A DNA stretch of 64,000 bases from Candidatus Baldrarchaeum yapensis. GTDB lineage: Archaea > Asgardarchaeota > Baldrarchaeia > Baldrarchaeales > Baldrarchaeaceae. The notes below the pieces were generated by a model. It searched no databases. It had not been told where the DNA came from and worked only from the letters and a program-made list of their open reading frames with translations. This document shows positions 47,009 to 55,557 of the stretch, in pieces (position 1 is the stretch's first letter; each line of letters begins with the position of its first letter). The DNA lies in contig JAEOSH010000006.1 of NCBI GenBank assembly GCA_016840465.1, positions 1 to 64,000 on the forward strand, in the 5' to 3' direction. The position numbers were made by a program, and so were the translations under genes.

Positions 47009-48244
47009 ATGGGGGCCGGAGATTTTAGAAGTGTGGAAGAACTCCTAAAGGCACATGGCAAACCTCCTAGAGAAGTATATCTCGATTGTGAGAATTCTCC
47101 TTGGGTCCCTCCCGAAGTCATTGACGCGATGCTTCCGTACTTTAATACCATCGGATATGGAAACCCCTTGATAACACATAAGGCCGGTTGGGAAGCTTAT
47201 GAGGCGTATAGAAGGGCCCTCATACAAATAGCTCGCCCGATAAATGCCGATCCCCAGCAATTCATCATCACCCACAGCGGGACTGAAGCAAACAATCTCG
47301 CAATCAAGGGGTATGTTCTCGCAAACAAAGATAAGGGAAGGAAAATAGTTGTATCGGAAATAGAGCATTTAAGCGTAATTTTCACAGCGGAGTACCTTAA
47401 AAACTGCGGATTTGAGGTCGTTAAGGTTCCGGTCGACGCAGAGGGTTTCATAGATCTCGAAAAACTGGCGGATATTGTCGATAGAGAAACCATTCTCGTG
47501 AGTATTATGTTGGTCAATCACGAAATAGGGACAATAGAACCCCTCAGGGAGGCCGTGGAAGTAGTAAAGGACAAAAACCCTGATGTGGTCTTCCACACGG
47601 ATGCTGCGGATGCGTACGGCAAAATAAAATTTGACGTGGAGAAACTTGGAGTTGATATGGTTTCACTAAGCGCCCGCAAAATTTATGGGCCAAGAGGAGT
47701 AGGTGCGCTTTATGTAAGAGAGGGAATAAGGTTGGAAAAACTGATACATGGCCAAATAAGTATAGAGGAATTATGGCCGGGGGTCGAGAACGTACCGCTG
47801 GTTATGGGTTTCGCAAAAGCAAGTGAACTTATATTCAAAGATTTTGACAGGAACGTCAGCCACATGAGAAAACTAAGGGACATGCTCATAGACGGCATAT
47901 TATCATCAATCCCGTACACTTTCCTTAATGGGCCAAAGGGGGATAGAAGAGCGCCGGATAACGTTAACATAAGCTTTCTCTACTGCGAAGGCGAGGCCAT
48001 GGTGATAGAGTTAAGCACGCACGGAGTTTATGTATCCAGTGGAAGCGCGTGTGCAAGCCGAATGTTGGAACCAAGTCACGTTCTCCTCGCCATAGGGCGA
48101 AAATTTGAAGAAGTGCACGGAAGTCTGCTGATGAAGGTGACGCCATATCACACAGTTGAAGATATAAAGTACGTATTAGAAGTATTGCCGAAGGCGGTAG
48201 AAAGAATAAGGAGTATAAGTGCACTTAAGCCCGAAGGTGATTGA
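47009..48244 (+). CDS. cysteine desulfurase-like PLP enzyme (NifS/IscS class), divergent
   Basis: From the ATG at 47009 the protein is 411 residues, with the class V aminotransferase fold. It keeps THSGTEANNLAIKG, the stacking His (IEHLSV), PLP Lys224 (SARKIYGPRGVGALYV) and the mobile-loop Cys348 (SSGSACAS). Three usual features differ. The His before the Lys is Arg223, the Gln of TDAAQ is Asp201, and the GGGQERGxRxGT block reads GQISIEELWPGVEN. It should release sulfur from cysteine for the IscU-like scaffold just downstream, but the changed residues make another substrate possible. First gene of an Fe-S operon. Confidence 0.85.
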   Translation: MGAGDFRSVEELLKAHGKPPREVYLDCENSPWVPPEVIDAMLPYFNTIGYGNPLITHKAGWEAYEAYRRALIQIARPINADPQQFIITHSGTEANNLAIKGYVLANKDKGRKIVVSEIEHLSVIFTAEYLKNCGFEVVKVPVDAEGFIDLEKLADIVDRETILVSIMLVNHEIGTIEPLREAVEVVKDKNPDVVFHTDAADAYGKIKFDVEKLGVDMVSLSARKIYGPRGVGALYVREGIRLEKLIHGQISIEELWPGVENVPLVMGFAKASELIFKDFDRNVSHMRKLRDMLIDGILSSIPYTFLNGPKGDRRAPDNVNISFLYCEGEAMVIELSTHGVYVSSGSACASRMLEPSHVLLAIGRKFEEVHGSLLMKVTPYHTVEDIKYVLEVLPKAVERIRSISALKPEGD

Positions 48245-48760
48245 ATGCCAACGAAAAGGATCCCACTTCCCTATAGCCCAAAGGTGTTAGAATACTTCAG
48301 AAACCCCAAAAATTTGGGCCCGCTCGAAGATGCAAGCGTTGTTGCGATGGCAGGTAGTCCCGCGTGCGGCGATATGATCGCAATATACCTCAAAGTCAAC
48401 GACGAAAGCGAAATCATAGAAAAAGCAACATTCGAAAGCTACGGGTGTGCAGCCAACATAGCGGCAGCGAGTGTCATGACAGAAATGATAACGGGCAAGA
48501 CGCTAAAGGAAGCTTGGAATCTTACATGGAAGGACTTGTCCGATGCATTGGGCGGCCTCCCCTCTATAAAGTTTCACTGTGGAATACTCGCGGTTGGGGC
48601 TTTACGCAGAGCAATAAGAGAGTACTATAGGAAAAAGGGTAAAAATCCCGACTGGTTGCCTGAGGATCTTACAAAAGAAGAAAAAATGGCGCTCGAGGAG
48701 GAAGAACTGGTAAAACGGTTGCAAAAACGATACGAGAGAATGCTGAAACGGGGTGAATGA
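48245..48760 (+). CDS. iscU: IscU/NifU-like iron-sulfur scaffold
   Basis: A 171-residue scaffold protein starting directly after the NifS-like stop (TGAATG). The three cluster Cys are present in SPACGDM, YGCAAN and FHCGILAVG, and the Asp of CGD is there too. The C-terminal 40 residues are an added charged helical tail (KEEKMALEEEELVKRL). It builds [Fe-S] clusters with sulfur from the neighbour and hands them to apoproteins. The two genes together indicate local Fe-S maturation for the ferredoxins downstream. Confidence 0.92.
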   Translation: MPTKRIPLPYSPKVLEYFRNPKNLGPLEDASVVAMAGSPACGDMIAIYLKVNDESEIIEKATFESYGCAANIAAASVMTEMITGKTLKEAWNLTWKDLSDALGGLPSIKFHCGILAVGALRRAIREYYRKKGKNPDWLPEDLTKEEKMALEEEELVKRLQKRYERMLKRGE

Positions 48761-48763
48761 CAA

Positions 48764-49036
48764 GTGGGCCTAGTGGACGAGTTTGTGAAGAATTACACGA
48801 AGAGTTGTACTGCGGAAACGACGTATACCGTTACGCTCAAGTGGGACAAGATTGATGACGCCTATCGGAGAATCTTAAGTAAGGGTAAGGTTATTTCAAA
48901 GATGCCCATGTTAACCCGCGTCGTCTACGAAGGTGTGGAGATAACGCTTTTCAGAACGGGAAAAATGGTTATTAAAAAACTTGGTGATCGCGATATAAGG
49001 GAATTTTTGGAGAATCTTCTCTCGGATAGCGGCTGA
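48764..49036 (+). CDS. small protein of unknown function in the Fe-S operon
   Basis: A 90-residue protein from a GTG three bases after the scaffold gene. It has helix-strand-helix-strand content: a polar start with one Cys (KSCTAETTYT), then VVYEGVEITLFRTGKMVIK, two strands and a turn like those in TBP-type half-domains, and a C-terminal helix. There is no catalytic motif. By position it may assist cluster transfer. I do not recognise a family. Confidence 0.65.
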   Translation: MGLVDEFVKNYTKSCTAETTYTVTLKWDKIDDAYRRILSKGKVISKMPMLTRVVYEGVEITLFRTGKMVIKKLGDRDIREFLENLLSDSG

Positions 49037-49091
49037 CTTTTCAAGAAATCATTAAATTATCCGTGGCGACTATTTCTCAGTGGGGAGAAGT

Positions 49092-49910
49092 ATGTGTGAC
49101 TGGTGCATTAAGCACGGAGAAGGTAAACTATGGTATTTAAACGCGAAAAACTACGCCAGAAAAATGTATCGAGAGAGAAAAAGAGCGGAACTTACCGGAA
49201 AGGTGGAATTTGATCCGCTCAAATTAATAATGGAGCAGCTTGAGAACGCACTTAAGTATTACGGCACCGAACGCTGGCCAACCATAAAAAAGCAAATAGA
49301 AAACTTCTGCCACGCGGTGCACTTTGGCCAGGTGGTGCCACTTGAAGACCTAAAAGCGATCCTTGACATCGCATGGCCTATTGCGAGAATAACATGCGCA
49401 TGTAGACGCATGGTTTATGGACTTGAAGATGAAGAGAACTTCTACTGTTTCGGGATAGGCGTCGGGATGTATAAGTGGGAGCGCTGGCCCGAAAATTACA
49501 GAGGTGGTGTGGAGTTCATATCCCCCGATGAGGCCAAGAGGCTTGTGGAGGAGTTCAACAAAAAGGGACTTGTGCACACAATTTGGGTTTTCGGAACTCC
49601 CTACATAGGAGGAATATGCAACTGTGAATACCCCGTTTGTCTCGGAATAAGAAACCGTGTGGACTACGGGATCAAAATATTACTAAAGGGACATTACGTA
49701 GCGGTTCTGGATCCGGAAAAGTGCAACGGTTGTAGAAGATGTGTAGCGAGATGCCAATTCGGGGCGATAAAATACTCCCCCAGCATGAATAAAGTTGTCA
49801 TAGATATGAAGAAGTGCTTCGGATGCGGGTTGTGTGTCACCGCCTGTCCTCGTGGAGCAATCAGACTTGAAAGGAGAGAGAAGTTCCCAGCAATAGCGAA
49901 TGACTGGTAG
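49092..49910 (+). CDS. two-cluster ferredoxin-domain protein with a Cys-rich N-terminal domain
   Basis: The ATG at 49092 (GGGGAG five bases before) gives 272 residues. The first about 200 carry scattered Cys in pairs: CDWC at the start, ITCACR near 110, and GICNCEYPVC near 185. The C-terminal 70 residues are an 8-Cys ferredoxin (CNGCRRCVARC and CFGCGLCVTACP). Such proteins occur in anaerobes beside oxidoreductases; the N-terminal Cys could bind a further cluster or metal. A single-subunit electron carrier or an oxidoreductase subunit is likely. It lies 55 bases after the small protein, on the same strand. Confidence 0.78.
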   Translation: MCDWCIKHGEGKLWYLNAKNYARKMYRERKRAELTGKVEFDPLKLIMEQLENALKYYGTERWPTIKKQIENFCHAVHFGQVVPLEDLKAILDIAWPIARITCACRRMVYGLEDEENFYCFGIGVGMYKWERWPENYRGGVEFISPDEAKRLVEEFNKKGLVHTIWVFGTPYIGGICNCEYPVCLGIRNRVDYGIKILLKGHYVAVLDPEKCNGCRRCVARCQFGAIKYSPSMNKVVIDMKKCFGCGLCVTACPRGAIRLERREKFPAIANDW

Positions 49911-49919
49911 GTGAACCGG

Positions 49920-50150
49920 ATGCCGATAAGGATAGAAGTGGACACCGAGAAATGTGGAAACGCAATGGAGTGCAAGATTTGTCTCAGAGTTTGTCCTCAG
50001 AGAGTTTTTATGATGTTCCCAAGCACCTATGAGAAGTACAAGTTATCAGAGAGGTTTTATATACGCCCGGTCCATGCAGTTGCCTGCGTGCTTTGTAATT
50101 TATGTGTGGAAAAATGTCCTAAGGGCGCAATAAGGATAATAACGCAGTAG
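49920..50150 (+). CDS. small ferredoxin
   Basis: A 76-residue protein from the ATG at 49920 (GGTGA upstream). One cluster motif is CKICLRVCP with an N-terminal CGNAMEC, and the other is CVLCNLCVEKCPKGAI. The first motif has an extra spacing from the usual CxxCxxCxxxCP (CGNAMECKICLRVCP), so the first cluster may be bound by a shifted set of Cys. A 30-residue insert lies between the motifs. It directly follows the larger ferredoxin, and an ATC-hydrolase-like gene follows it. Confidence 0.8.
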   Translation: MPIRIEVDTEKCGNAMECKICLRVCPQRVFMMFPSTYEKYKLSERFYIRPVHAVACVLCNLCVEKCPKGAIRIITQ

Positions 50151-50159
50151 GTGAGACAT

Positions 50160-50732
50160 ATGACCACAGAGGGGGAATTATACGACTATTATCTGCCGGA
50201 TGAGTTATTAGCCACAATAAGGGAAAAATTCGACGTGAAAACTCTGGTGAGGGAACTTGTGGAAAAATGCAGAGGAAAAGACCCAACGGAGATCGAAAAA
50301 CTGGCATCTCAAATTTTAGGCGAAAGGTTGAAGGAATCCATTAAGGCGGCGATAGAGGTGGGGGAAAAGGTACTGGACAGGACCGCAGAGTGGATTTACA
50401 AGGTGGCCCAGAAGACCGGAATAAGGTTTCCGAGTGTACCTCAAAGATTCATAGAAGCCCATTTTATGGCAGCAAGAAAAAATGATAAATATGAAATACG
50501 CGCCAGTACACCATCTTTTATGGAATTTGAAGTCAAAAGATGTGAAATTTTTGATTTGCTGAGAAAATCTCTTGGCGATGATGCAATGAGGTCAATGCCT
50601 TGTCGCTATGGATGCATATTAGCATCAAAAACGTTATTCGAAGCGCTAAAATTTGATGTAGAGATACTAAGACATTCTGAGATGTCCAAGGACGGAAAAT
50701 GCAGAATAGAAATTAAGTTGAAGAGTGGTTAA
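50160..50732 (+). CDS. protein with a C-terminal ATC-hydrolase-like domain
   Basis: The ATG at 50160 with GGTGA upstream gives 190 residues. The N-terminal half is helical and charged. The C-terminal half (FEVKRCEIFDLL, then MPCRYGCILASKTLFEALKF, then SKDGKCRIEIKL) matches the Cys-containing pattern of L-2-amino-thiazoline-4-carboxylate hydrolase-like proteins, whose characterised members lie on a route to cysteine. A related domain also occurs as a sensor-like fold. Last gene of the Fe-S operon. The link with a NifS-like enzyme in the same operon is suggestive but not proof. Confidence 0.5.
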   Translation: MTTEGELYDYYLPDELLATIREKFDVKTLVRELVEKCRGKDPTEIEKLASQILGERLKESIKAAIEVGEKVLDRTAEWIYKVAQKTGIRFPSVPQRFIEAHFMAARKNDKYEIRASTPSFMEFEVKRCEIFDLLRKSLGDDAMRSMPCRYGCILASKTLFEALKFDVEILRHSEMSKDGKCRIEIKLKSG

Positions 50733-50754
50733 AAAGAAAGGAGCAAATAACAAT

Positions 50755-52395
50755 TTACTCCAACTTTAGTGTCTTGTACTGCTCTATAAGTTTCATTACA
50801 TCTATTTTTCCGGTTCCGGTTTTTGGAAGTGACTCAACGAATATGAATCTATCAGGTATCCACCACTTCGCGACTTTGCCCTCTTCCGACAGTTTCAGCA
50901 TGAAATTCCTCATCTCATCCTCAGTTATCTTATCTTTATATTCGGGCTTCGGAACTATTACTGCAATAGGCCTTTCTCCCCATTTCTCGTGAGGTACGGG
51001 AATCACCGCTACCTCAGAAACCGCAGGATGTGTGCTTAGCAGGTCTTCTAATATCAATGGAGATATCCATTCTCCTCCACTCTTTATCACGAACTTCAAT
51101 CTTCCAACTATCTGTATGTATCCATCCTCGTCCCAGACACCAACGTCACCCGTATGCAGCCATCCGTCCTTCCATAACTCTCTCGTCTTTTCAGGGTCCT
51201 TATAATACTCGCGTGTGCACCATGGTGCCCGTACTACAATCTCTCCGACAGTCTTTCCATCTTTAGGTACTTCTTCTCCCTTCTCATTCACAACCCTTAC
51301 CTTTACTAATGGGAATGGAATTCCCGTCTTAAGTGTGACTTCAAATTTCTTATCCTCCGGCCATTCAAGCATGTGTTCCTTATATCCGGCAATTGTGAGT
51401 GCTGGGCACGTTTCAGAGAGTCCGTATGCGGAAATTACCTTCATTCCCAGTTCTCTAGCCCGCTTGGCTAATCCTCTTGGAAGGGCTGCACCTCCAATTA
51501 TCATTTTCAGTCTTGAGAACACGTCTCTATATTCTTCGGCTTTTGGATGATAAACTAGCGCATGTAGGATTGTTGGTACGCCATATGTATAGGTGACGCC
51601 TTCCTTTCGCATAAGCTCGAGTATTAAGTCCCATTCGTATCTACCAGGTAAAACGAACTTTACTCCCATAAAGGCCGCGGTGTATGGCATACCCCAAGAG
51701 TGTACATGGAAGAACGGTACAAGTGGCATTACTACATCTTGAGAAGTCAGATTAAATTCTCCGGGGAAGAGCGACGCAAGTCCAAGAGCCAACGAATGTA
51801 ACGTTATTTGTCTGTGCGTGAAGATGACTCCCTTTGGAAGTCCCGTGGTTCCTGATGTGTAGAAGAGTGTAGCATCGGTGTTTTCATCCAAATCAGGGAA
51901 TTCATAGTCAGGCGATGCTTCCTTAACAAGTGATTCATAATCATAAGCGGGTTCTAGCTTAGTTTCCGGAAACGTTCCAGTATCCGATGTAATTATAAAT
52001 GCTTTCAGGCTCTTGGGAAGCATATCCTTTACTCTTTCGACTATTGGCAGGAATTCGTCCCTTATTACAAGAACATCATCCTCGGCATGCTTCATGGTAT
52101 ACAGGAGGTGTTCTGGGGGCAAACGCAGGTTTATGGTGTGGAGTATAGCGCCCATCATAGGAACCGCAAAGTACAACTCAAGGTACCTATGTGTGTCCCA
52201 GTCGAGTACTGCTACTTTCGTCCCTCTTTTAACCCCGATCTCCTCGAGTGCGTTTGCAAGTCTCTTTATTCTCTCGTAAAACTGGGACCAAGTATACCTA
52301 ACAAGGTCTCTATATACAACCTCTTTATTTGGTGCCCGATTAATACCCCACTCGAGGAGGTTTTTTATTATCAACTGGTAGTTGTACGCACTCAA
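50755..52395 (-). CDS. long-chain or medium-chain acyl-CoA ligase (AMP-forming)
   Basis: A 546-residue ANL-superfamily ligase: P-loop YTSGTTGLPKG near 190-200, YGLSETCP, DGWLHTGDVG, and the C-terminal catalytic Lys region TGTGKID. It activates fatty acids to their CoA esters through an acyl-AMP. The TTG start has GAGGGAG upstream. It converges on the Fe-S operon. Together with the fused dehydrogenase-hydratase and thiolase it fits fatty-acid or related acid use, though chain length cannot be read from sequence. Confidence 0.92.
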   Translation of the reverse strand: MSAYNYQLIIKNLLEWGINRAPNKEVVYRDLVRYTWSQFYERIKRLANALEEIGVKRGTKVAVLDWDTHRYLELYFAVPMMGAILHTINLRLPPEHLLYTMKHAEDDVLVIRDEFLPIVERVKDMLPKSLKAFIITSDTGTFPETKLEPAYDYESLVKEASPDYEFPDLDENTDATLFYTSGTTGLPKGVIFTHRQITLHSLALGLASLFPGEFNLTSQDVVMPLVPFFHVHSWGMPYTAAFMGVKFVLPGRYEWDLILELMRKEGVTYTYGVPTILHALVYHPKAEEYRDVFSRLKMIIGGAALPRGLAKRARELGMKVISAYGLSETCPALTIAGYKEHMLEWPEDKKFEVTLKTGIPFPLVKVRVVNEKGEEVPKDGKTVGEIVVRAPWCTREYYKDPEKTRELWKDGWLHTGDVGVWDEDGYIQIVGRLKFVIKSGGEWISPLILEDLLSTHPAVSEVAVIPVPHEKWGERPIAVIVPKPEYKDKITEDEMRNFMLKLSEEGKVAKWWIPDRFIFVESLPKTGTGKIDVMKLIEQYKTLKLE

Positions 52396-52530
52396 GCGAA
52401 CTCCCTCACTCTGTGATTCATGACGATGTAAAGCTAATTATGAATTATAAATTTTCCGGGGAAAACATAATATACGGATTTAGCTAACGCCATGCGATCT
52501 ACAACATAATATTGTCGAAGAACTATCAAT

Positions 52531-52956
52531 CTACTGGAGGAAGTCTTTGAGCACCTCTCGTATTCTTTCTGCGTACTTCTCTCTTTCTTCAAGGCTTATC
52601 TTCTCCCTATTGACAATCTTGAGACTAACACCCCTATATCTGGGTATTACGTGGAAGTGGAAGTGAAATACCTCCTGCCCACCACCCCTCTCATTCGTCT
52701 GGAAGAAACTCAATCCATCAGCGTTAAGAGCCTTACGCGCGGCCATTCCTATTCTTTTCGCCATTACAATGACATATGCGAGAAGGTCATCAGGAACCTC
52801 ATATATATTCTCATAATGTTGCTTTGTCACAACAAGCAGATGACCGGGTGATGCTGGTGCCATGTCCATAAATGCAACTATTTTATCGTCTTCGTAGACG
52901 AATGCAGCCTCCGCCTCTTTCCTTACTATTTTACAGAAGATGCAACCCTCCGACAA
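52531..52956 (-). CDS. HIT-family nucleotide hydrolase/transferase
   Basis: A 141-residue histidine-triad protein. It begins CIFCKIVRKE (a Zn-type CxxC plus the HIT start), has PGHLLVVTKQHY, and ends with the triad HFHFHVIPRY. Members hydrolyse adenylated substrates such as AMP-lysine or dinucleotide polyphosphates. TTG start, with GGTGAT upstream. It lies between two enzymes of acyl activation and lipoylation, which both make AMP intermediates, so a clean-up role is possible but not shown. Confidence 0.92.
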   Translation of the reverse strand: MSEGCIFCKIVRKEAEAAFVYEDDKIVAFMDMAPASPGHLLVVTKQHYENIYEVPDDLLAYVIVMAKRIGMAARKALNADGLSFFQTNERGGGQEVFHFHFHVIPRYRGVSLKIVNREKISLEEREKYAERIREVLKDFLQ

Positions 52957-52977
52957 CTACATCACCCGCACAAAATC

Positions 52978-53823
52978 CTAAACGTACTTAGAAAGATCCC
53001 TTAAAAACCCAACCTTTCTCACGCAACCGTGAAACGTCCATTCGTGATTCCCGTACTTCCTTTTCTCTAATTCTGTAGCAAACTCTTCCTCTTCATCCTT
53101 TAATTCTGACTCTACAAATTCTACATTAAGCGCATCGGAAAATCCCCGTATTAATGCTTTAAGCACAGTATCCGTGTCAACATCTACCCCTAAGTCCTTA
53201 AGCGATACTATGCTTTTCTTCAAATCGTCTAAAGTCGTCCCACTGGGGACTTTTATGACCTCATACCAATCTTCGGGCCTGAAGCCGATAAGCAAAGTTC
53301 CGTGTTGCAACAAAGCTTTATGAAGTCTTCGCTGCGCACTTCCCGAAATTTTTCTCCCTTGCACCTTAATATCGCTTTGTGCTTCTCTGAAATAGCAAAG
53401 AGCATATTTCCTTGTACCACTAAAGCGTGTTCCATGAGATGCATTGATACCTAACCTTTTGAGTGCACTTATTATTCCCCTCGTAATAAAAGTAGCAGAA
53501 CCGACCACATCATTAGGCATACATGGAAAGTCTAACGGCAGAATCACACTATATGTGATTTCGAGATCCTCTGCATGTAAAAGCGCTCCTCCGCCGGTTG
53601 GTCTTCTAACGAGTTCAAAACCCTTCAATCTTATTTTTTCAATATTCACGGAATCCTCTAACTTTTGATGAAAACCTATGCTCACAGTACTCGGTCTCCA
53701 CATGTAAAACCTAATGATCGGCATGTGCTTTTCTGGTTGATAGAGTAAGAGAAGGGCTTCATCGACCGCCATGTTCCTTCGTCCCGGCATTTTGTCATGT
53801 ACTATAAGCCGAGCTTTCAGCAT
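52978..53823 (-). CDS. lplA: lipoate-protein ligase A family
   Basis: A 281-residue protein of the LplA/LipB/BirA fold. It has the lipoyl-AMP loop RRPTGGGALLH, the catalytic-Lys motif GRKISGSAQRR, and FxxHGTLL. It attaches lipoate (or octanoate) to E2 or glycine-cleavage H proteins. In archaea the family sometimes needs a second small subunit; none is seen here. It reads in the same direction as the HIT gene, 21 bases apart, so they may be co-transcribed. Confidence 0.9.
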   Translation of the reverse strand: MLKARLIVHDKMPGRRNMAVDEALLLLYQPEKHMPIIRFYMWRPSTVSIGFHQKLEDSVNIEKIRLKGFELVRRPTGGGALLHAEDLEITYSVILPLDFPCMPNDVVGSATFITRGIISALKRLGINASHGTRFSGTRKYALCYFREAQSDIKVQGRKISGSAQRRLHKALLQHGTLLIGFRPEDWYEVIKVPSGTTLDDLKKSIVSLKDLGVDVDTDTVLKALIRGFSDALNVEFVESELKDEEEEFATELEKRKYGNHEWTFHGCVRKVGFLRDLSKYV

Positions 53824-53863
53824 CTTATCACCGTAAACTGATGCGAAAGCAATCGTCGGGAAA

Positions 53864-55255
53864 TTAAACGATCTCGAGCAATTTTAAATCTAGATACTCA
53901 TGCTGGGGATCAAAATAAGCATTGTATATCGGTGTCCTAGGTCTTGTTCCGTAAAGGAACACGTATCCGTGCCTATAAAAGACCCTTATTCCTCGATCCG
54001 CCATGTCTCTGAATATTTTCCTCGATTTAGAACTCTCATGTGCGAATGCAACTATTATATCATTCATTTTCCTGCCCTCGGATAGTATCCTCGTGCCCGC
54101 ACGGACACCATCTTCCATGCCAAACGTGTGTTCGAGAGCGTCGATCGAGAACATGATGGCCACATGAGGACTACGAACTTTCGCTCTCTCCGTAATGAAC
54201 GCTCGCACAAACATCTCAACATCTTCAACATCCAAGGACATCATATTCACACGATCATAAATGCTCTTTCCGAAAATCAATTCAAGTTGACGCAATGGGA
54301 ACTCCTTGTCGACATACTCGGGTGGTATGTATATTACGTCTATATTGCGTGATAGAAAACCTCTCATGTGAACCTCGGTGAGGGCGGTGAGAACACCAAC
54401 CGGGACATAAGGTCCTATTTCGTAAAATAGAAAGTTCCCGTATCTGAATAGTCCTATTGCTCTATCCAACGATAGTGATCCTGTTGTGCACCTCTCGTGC
54501 GGAATCTTCATCTTAGAAAGTACGTCTACGATCCTTTTCCCCTTTTCCTTTATTTCGCTCATACTTGGATATTTAAATCGTGTCAGCATCTCGAACCTTC
54601 CGCCACTAAGCGTAAACGCAACAACTGGATTGTTTATCTTAACGGATCTTAACTTTTCAATGACCATCTCGCGATACATGCGCCCATTTATTAACTCGTA
54701 CGTAAGACTTACAACTCCATCAGCGAGGTAATCGAGTTTCGAACTTTTCATCCGTTCGGTTATTATAACGGTCTTGATGTTCGATTTCCTTGCAAAATCG
54801 GAAAACACGTGCATGAATTCTATCTCAGAAACCTTTATGGCATCACATATTGCATCCAGCGAGTCTATGACTACTAAGGAGCGATCAACATGAGCAGTTC
54901 CACCGATTTTCGTATACAACCCTCTCAGAAAGTCAGGAAATGATGAAAACTCTAAAGCCTCATACATGCTATGTGCTCGAGGGAACGGCGTGCGTACGGC
55001 ATCTATGATGTTCTCGGGCGGAAGATATTCGCTTATATGAGGATATTGGCTCAATACAACGTCCGGGTCGACTCTCGTTGAGAGATAATAACCATATCCT
55101 CTTTCAGCAAACTCTAATAGGCACTCCATCGAGAAAAGTGTCTTCCCAGATCCGGCCTTACCTTTAACAAGCAGAATATTGTTCCCCTTTACAGAAAAGA
55201 ACCGTCTTATCTCCTCTGGCACCCTACTCATCTGATTCCCCATCCTTCCGACCAT
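53864..55255 (-). CDS. GvpD/KaiC-like RecA-fold ATPase with a degenerate second domain
   Basis: A 463-residue protein with two RecA-like halves. The first has Walker A GKAGSGKTLF near 32-41 and Walker B SLVVIDSLDAI. The second, from about 250, keeps strands and DALE-type acidic positions but has no P-loop: where a Walker A should be it reads FYEIGPYVPVG. This is the plan of KaiC-like and gas-vesicle regulator GvpD-like proteins in archaea. A regulatory or signalling ATPase is likely. No gas vesicle genes are near. Several in-frame ATGs lie near the start, so the exact N-terminus is open. Confidence 0.75.
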   Translation of the reverse strand: MVGRMGNQMSRVPEEIRRFFSVKGNNILLVKGKAGSGKTLFSMECLLEFAERGYGYYLSTRVDPDVVLSQYPHISEYLPPENIIDAVRTPFPRAHSMYEALEFSSFPDFLRGLYTKIGGTAHVDRSLVVIDSLDAICDAIKVSEIEFMHVFSDFARKSNIKTVIITERMKSSKLDYLADGVVSLTYELINGRMYREMVIEKLRSVKINNPVVAFTLSGGRFEMLTRFKYPSMSEIKEKGKRIVDVLSKMKIPHERCTTGSLSLDRAIGLFRYGNFLFYEIGPYVPVGVLTALTEVHMRGFLSRNIDVIYIPPEYVDKEFPLRQLELIFGKSIYDRVNMMSLDVEDVEMFVRAFITERAKVRSPHVAIMFSIDALEHTFGMEDGVRAGTRILSEGRKMNDIIVAFAHESSKSRKIFRDMADRGIRVFYRHGYVFLYGTRPRTPIYNAYFDPQHEYLDLKLLEIV

Positions 55256-55557
55256 AACAGATGCGTATCGTCAAATTCTGAAACGACCCGTAAATAAATA
55301 TTGTTCGTGGAAATTTAGATTTTACTGGGAGAATAATACTCTGTTGCAGAGAACGGCCAGCATTGATCCGTACCACCGAGATGTTTTAGAAAACGCCGGA
55401 TCCTGACTTTTCGAAATATTAAGGCCGAGTACGGAGTTGTAATAGCAATTACGAGAGAATGTACACGAATGAGGGAAATTTGTAAAACTGTTGTCAAGTG
55501 CATATAAATTGGGTAACAAGAAAGTGTGAATTCCCCTTGAGATAAATTAAAAAATTA
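55256..55557. other. intergenic region without a supported gene
   Basis: This 302-base gap separates two divergent genes. I see no RNA gene. One plus-strand frame (about 55385-55506) stays open for about 39 codons and contains three Cys near its end (ECTRMREICKTVVKC), but it lacks a standard start and has no recognisable fold. An AT-rich run just before 55558 (GATAAATTAAAAAATTA) could act as a leaderless-type promoter region for the plus-strand gene. Confidence 0.3.
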
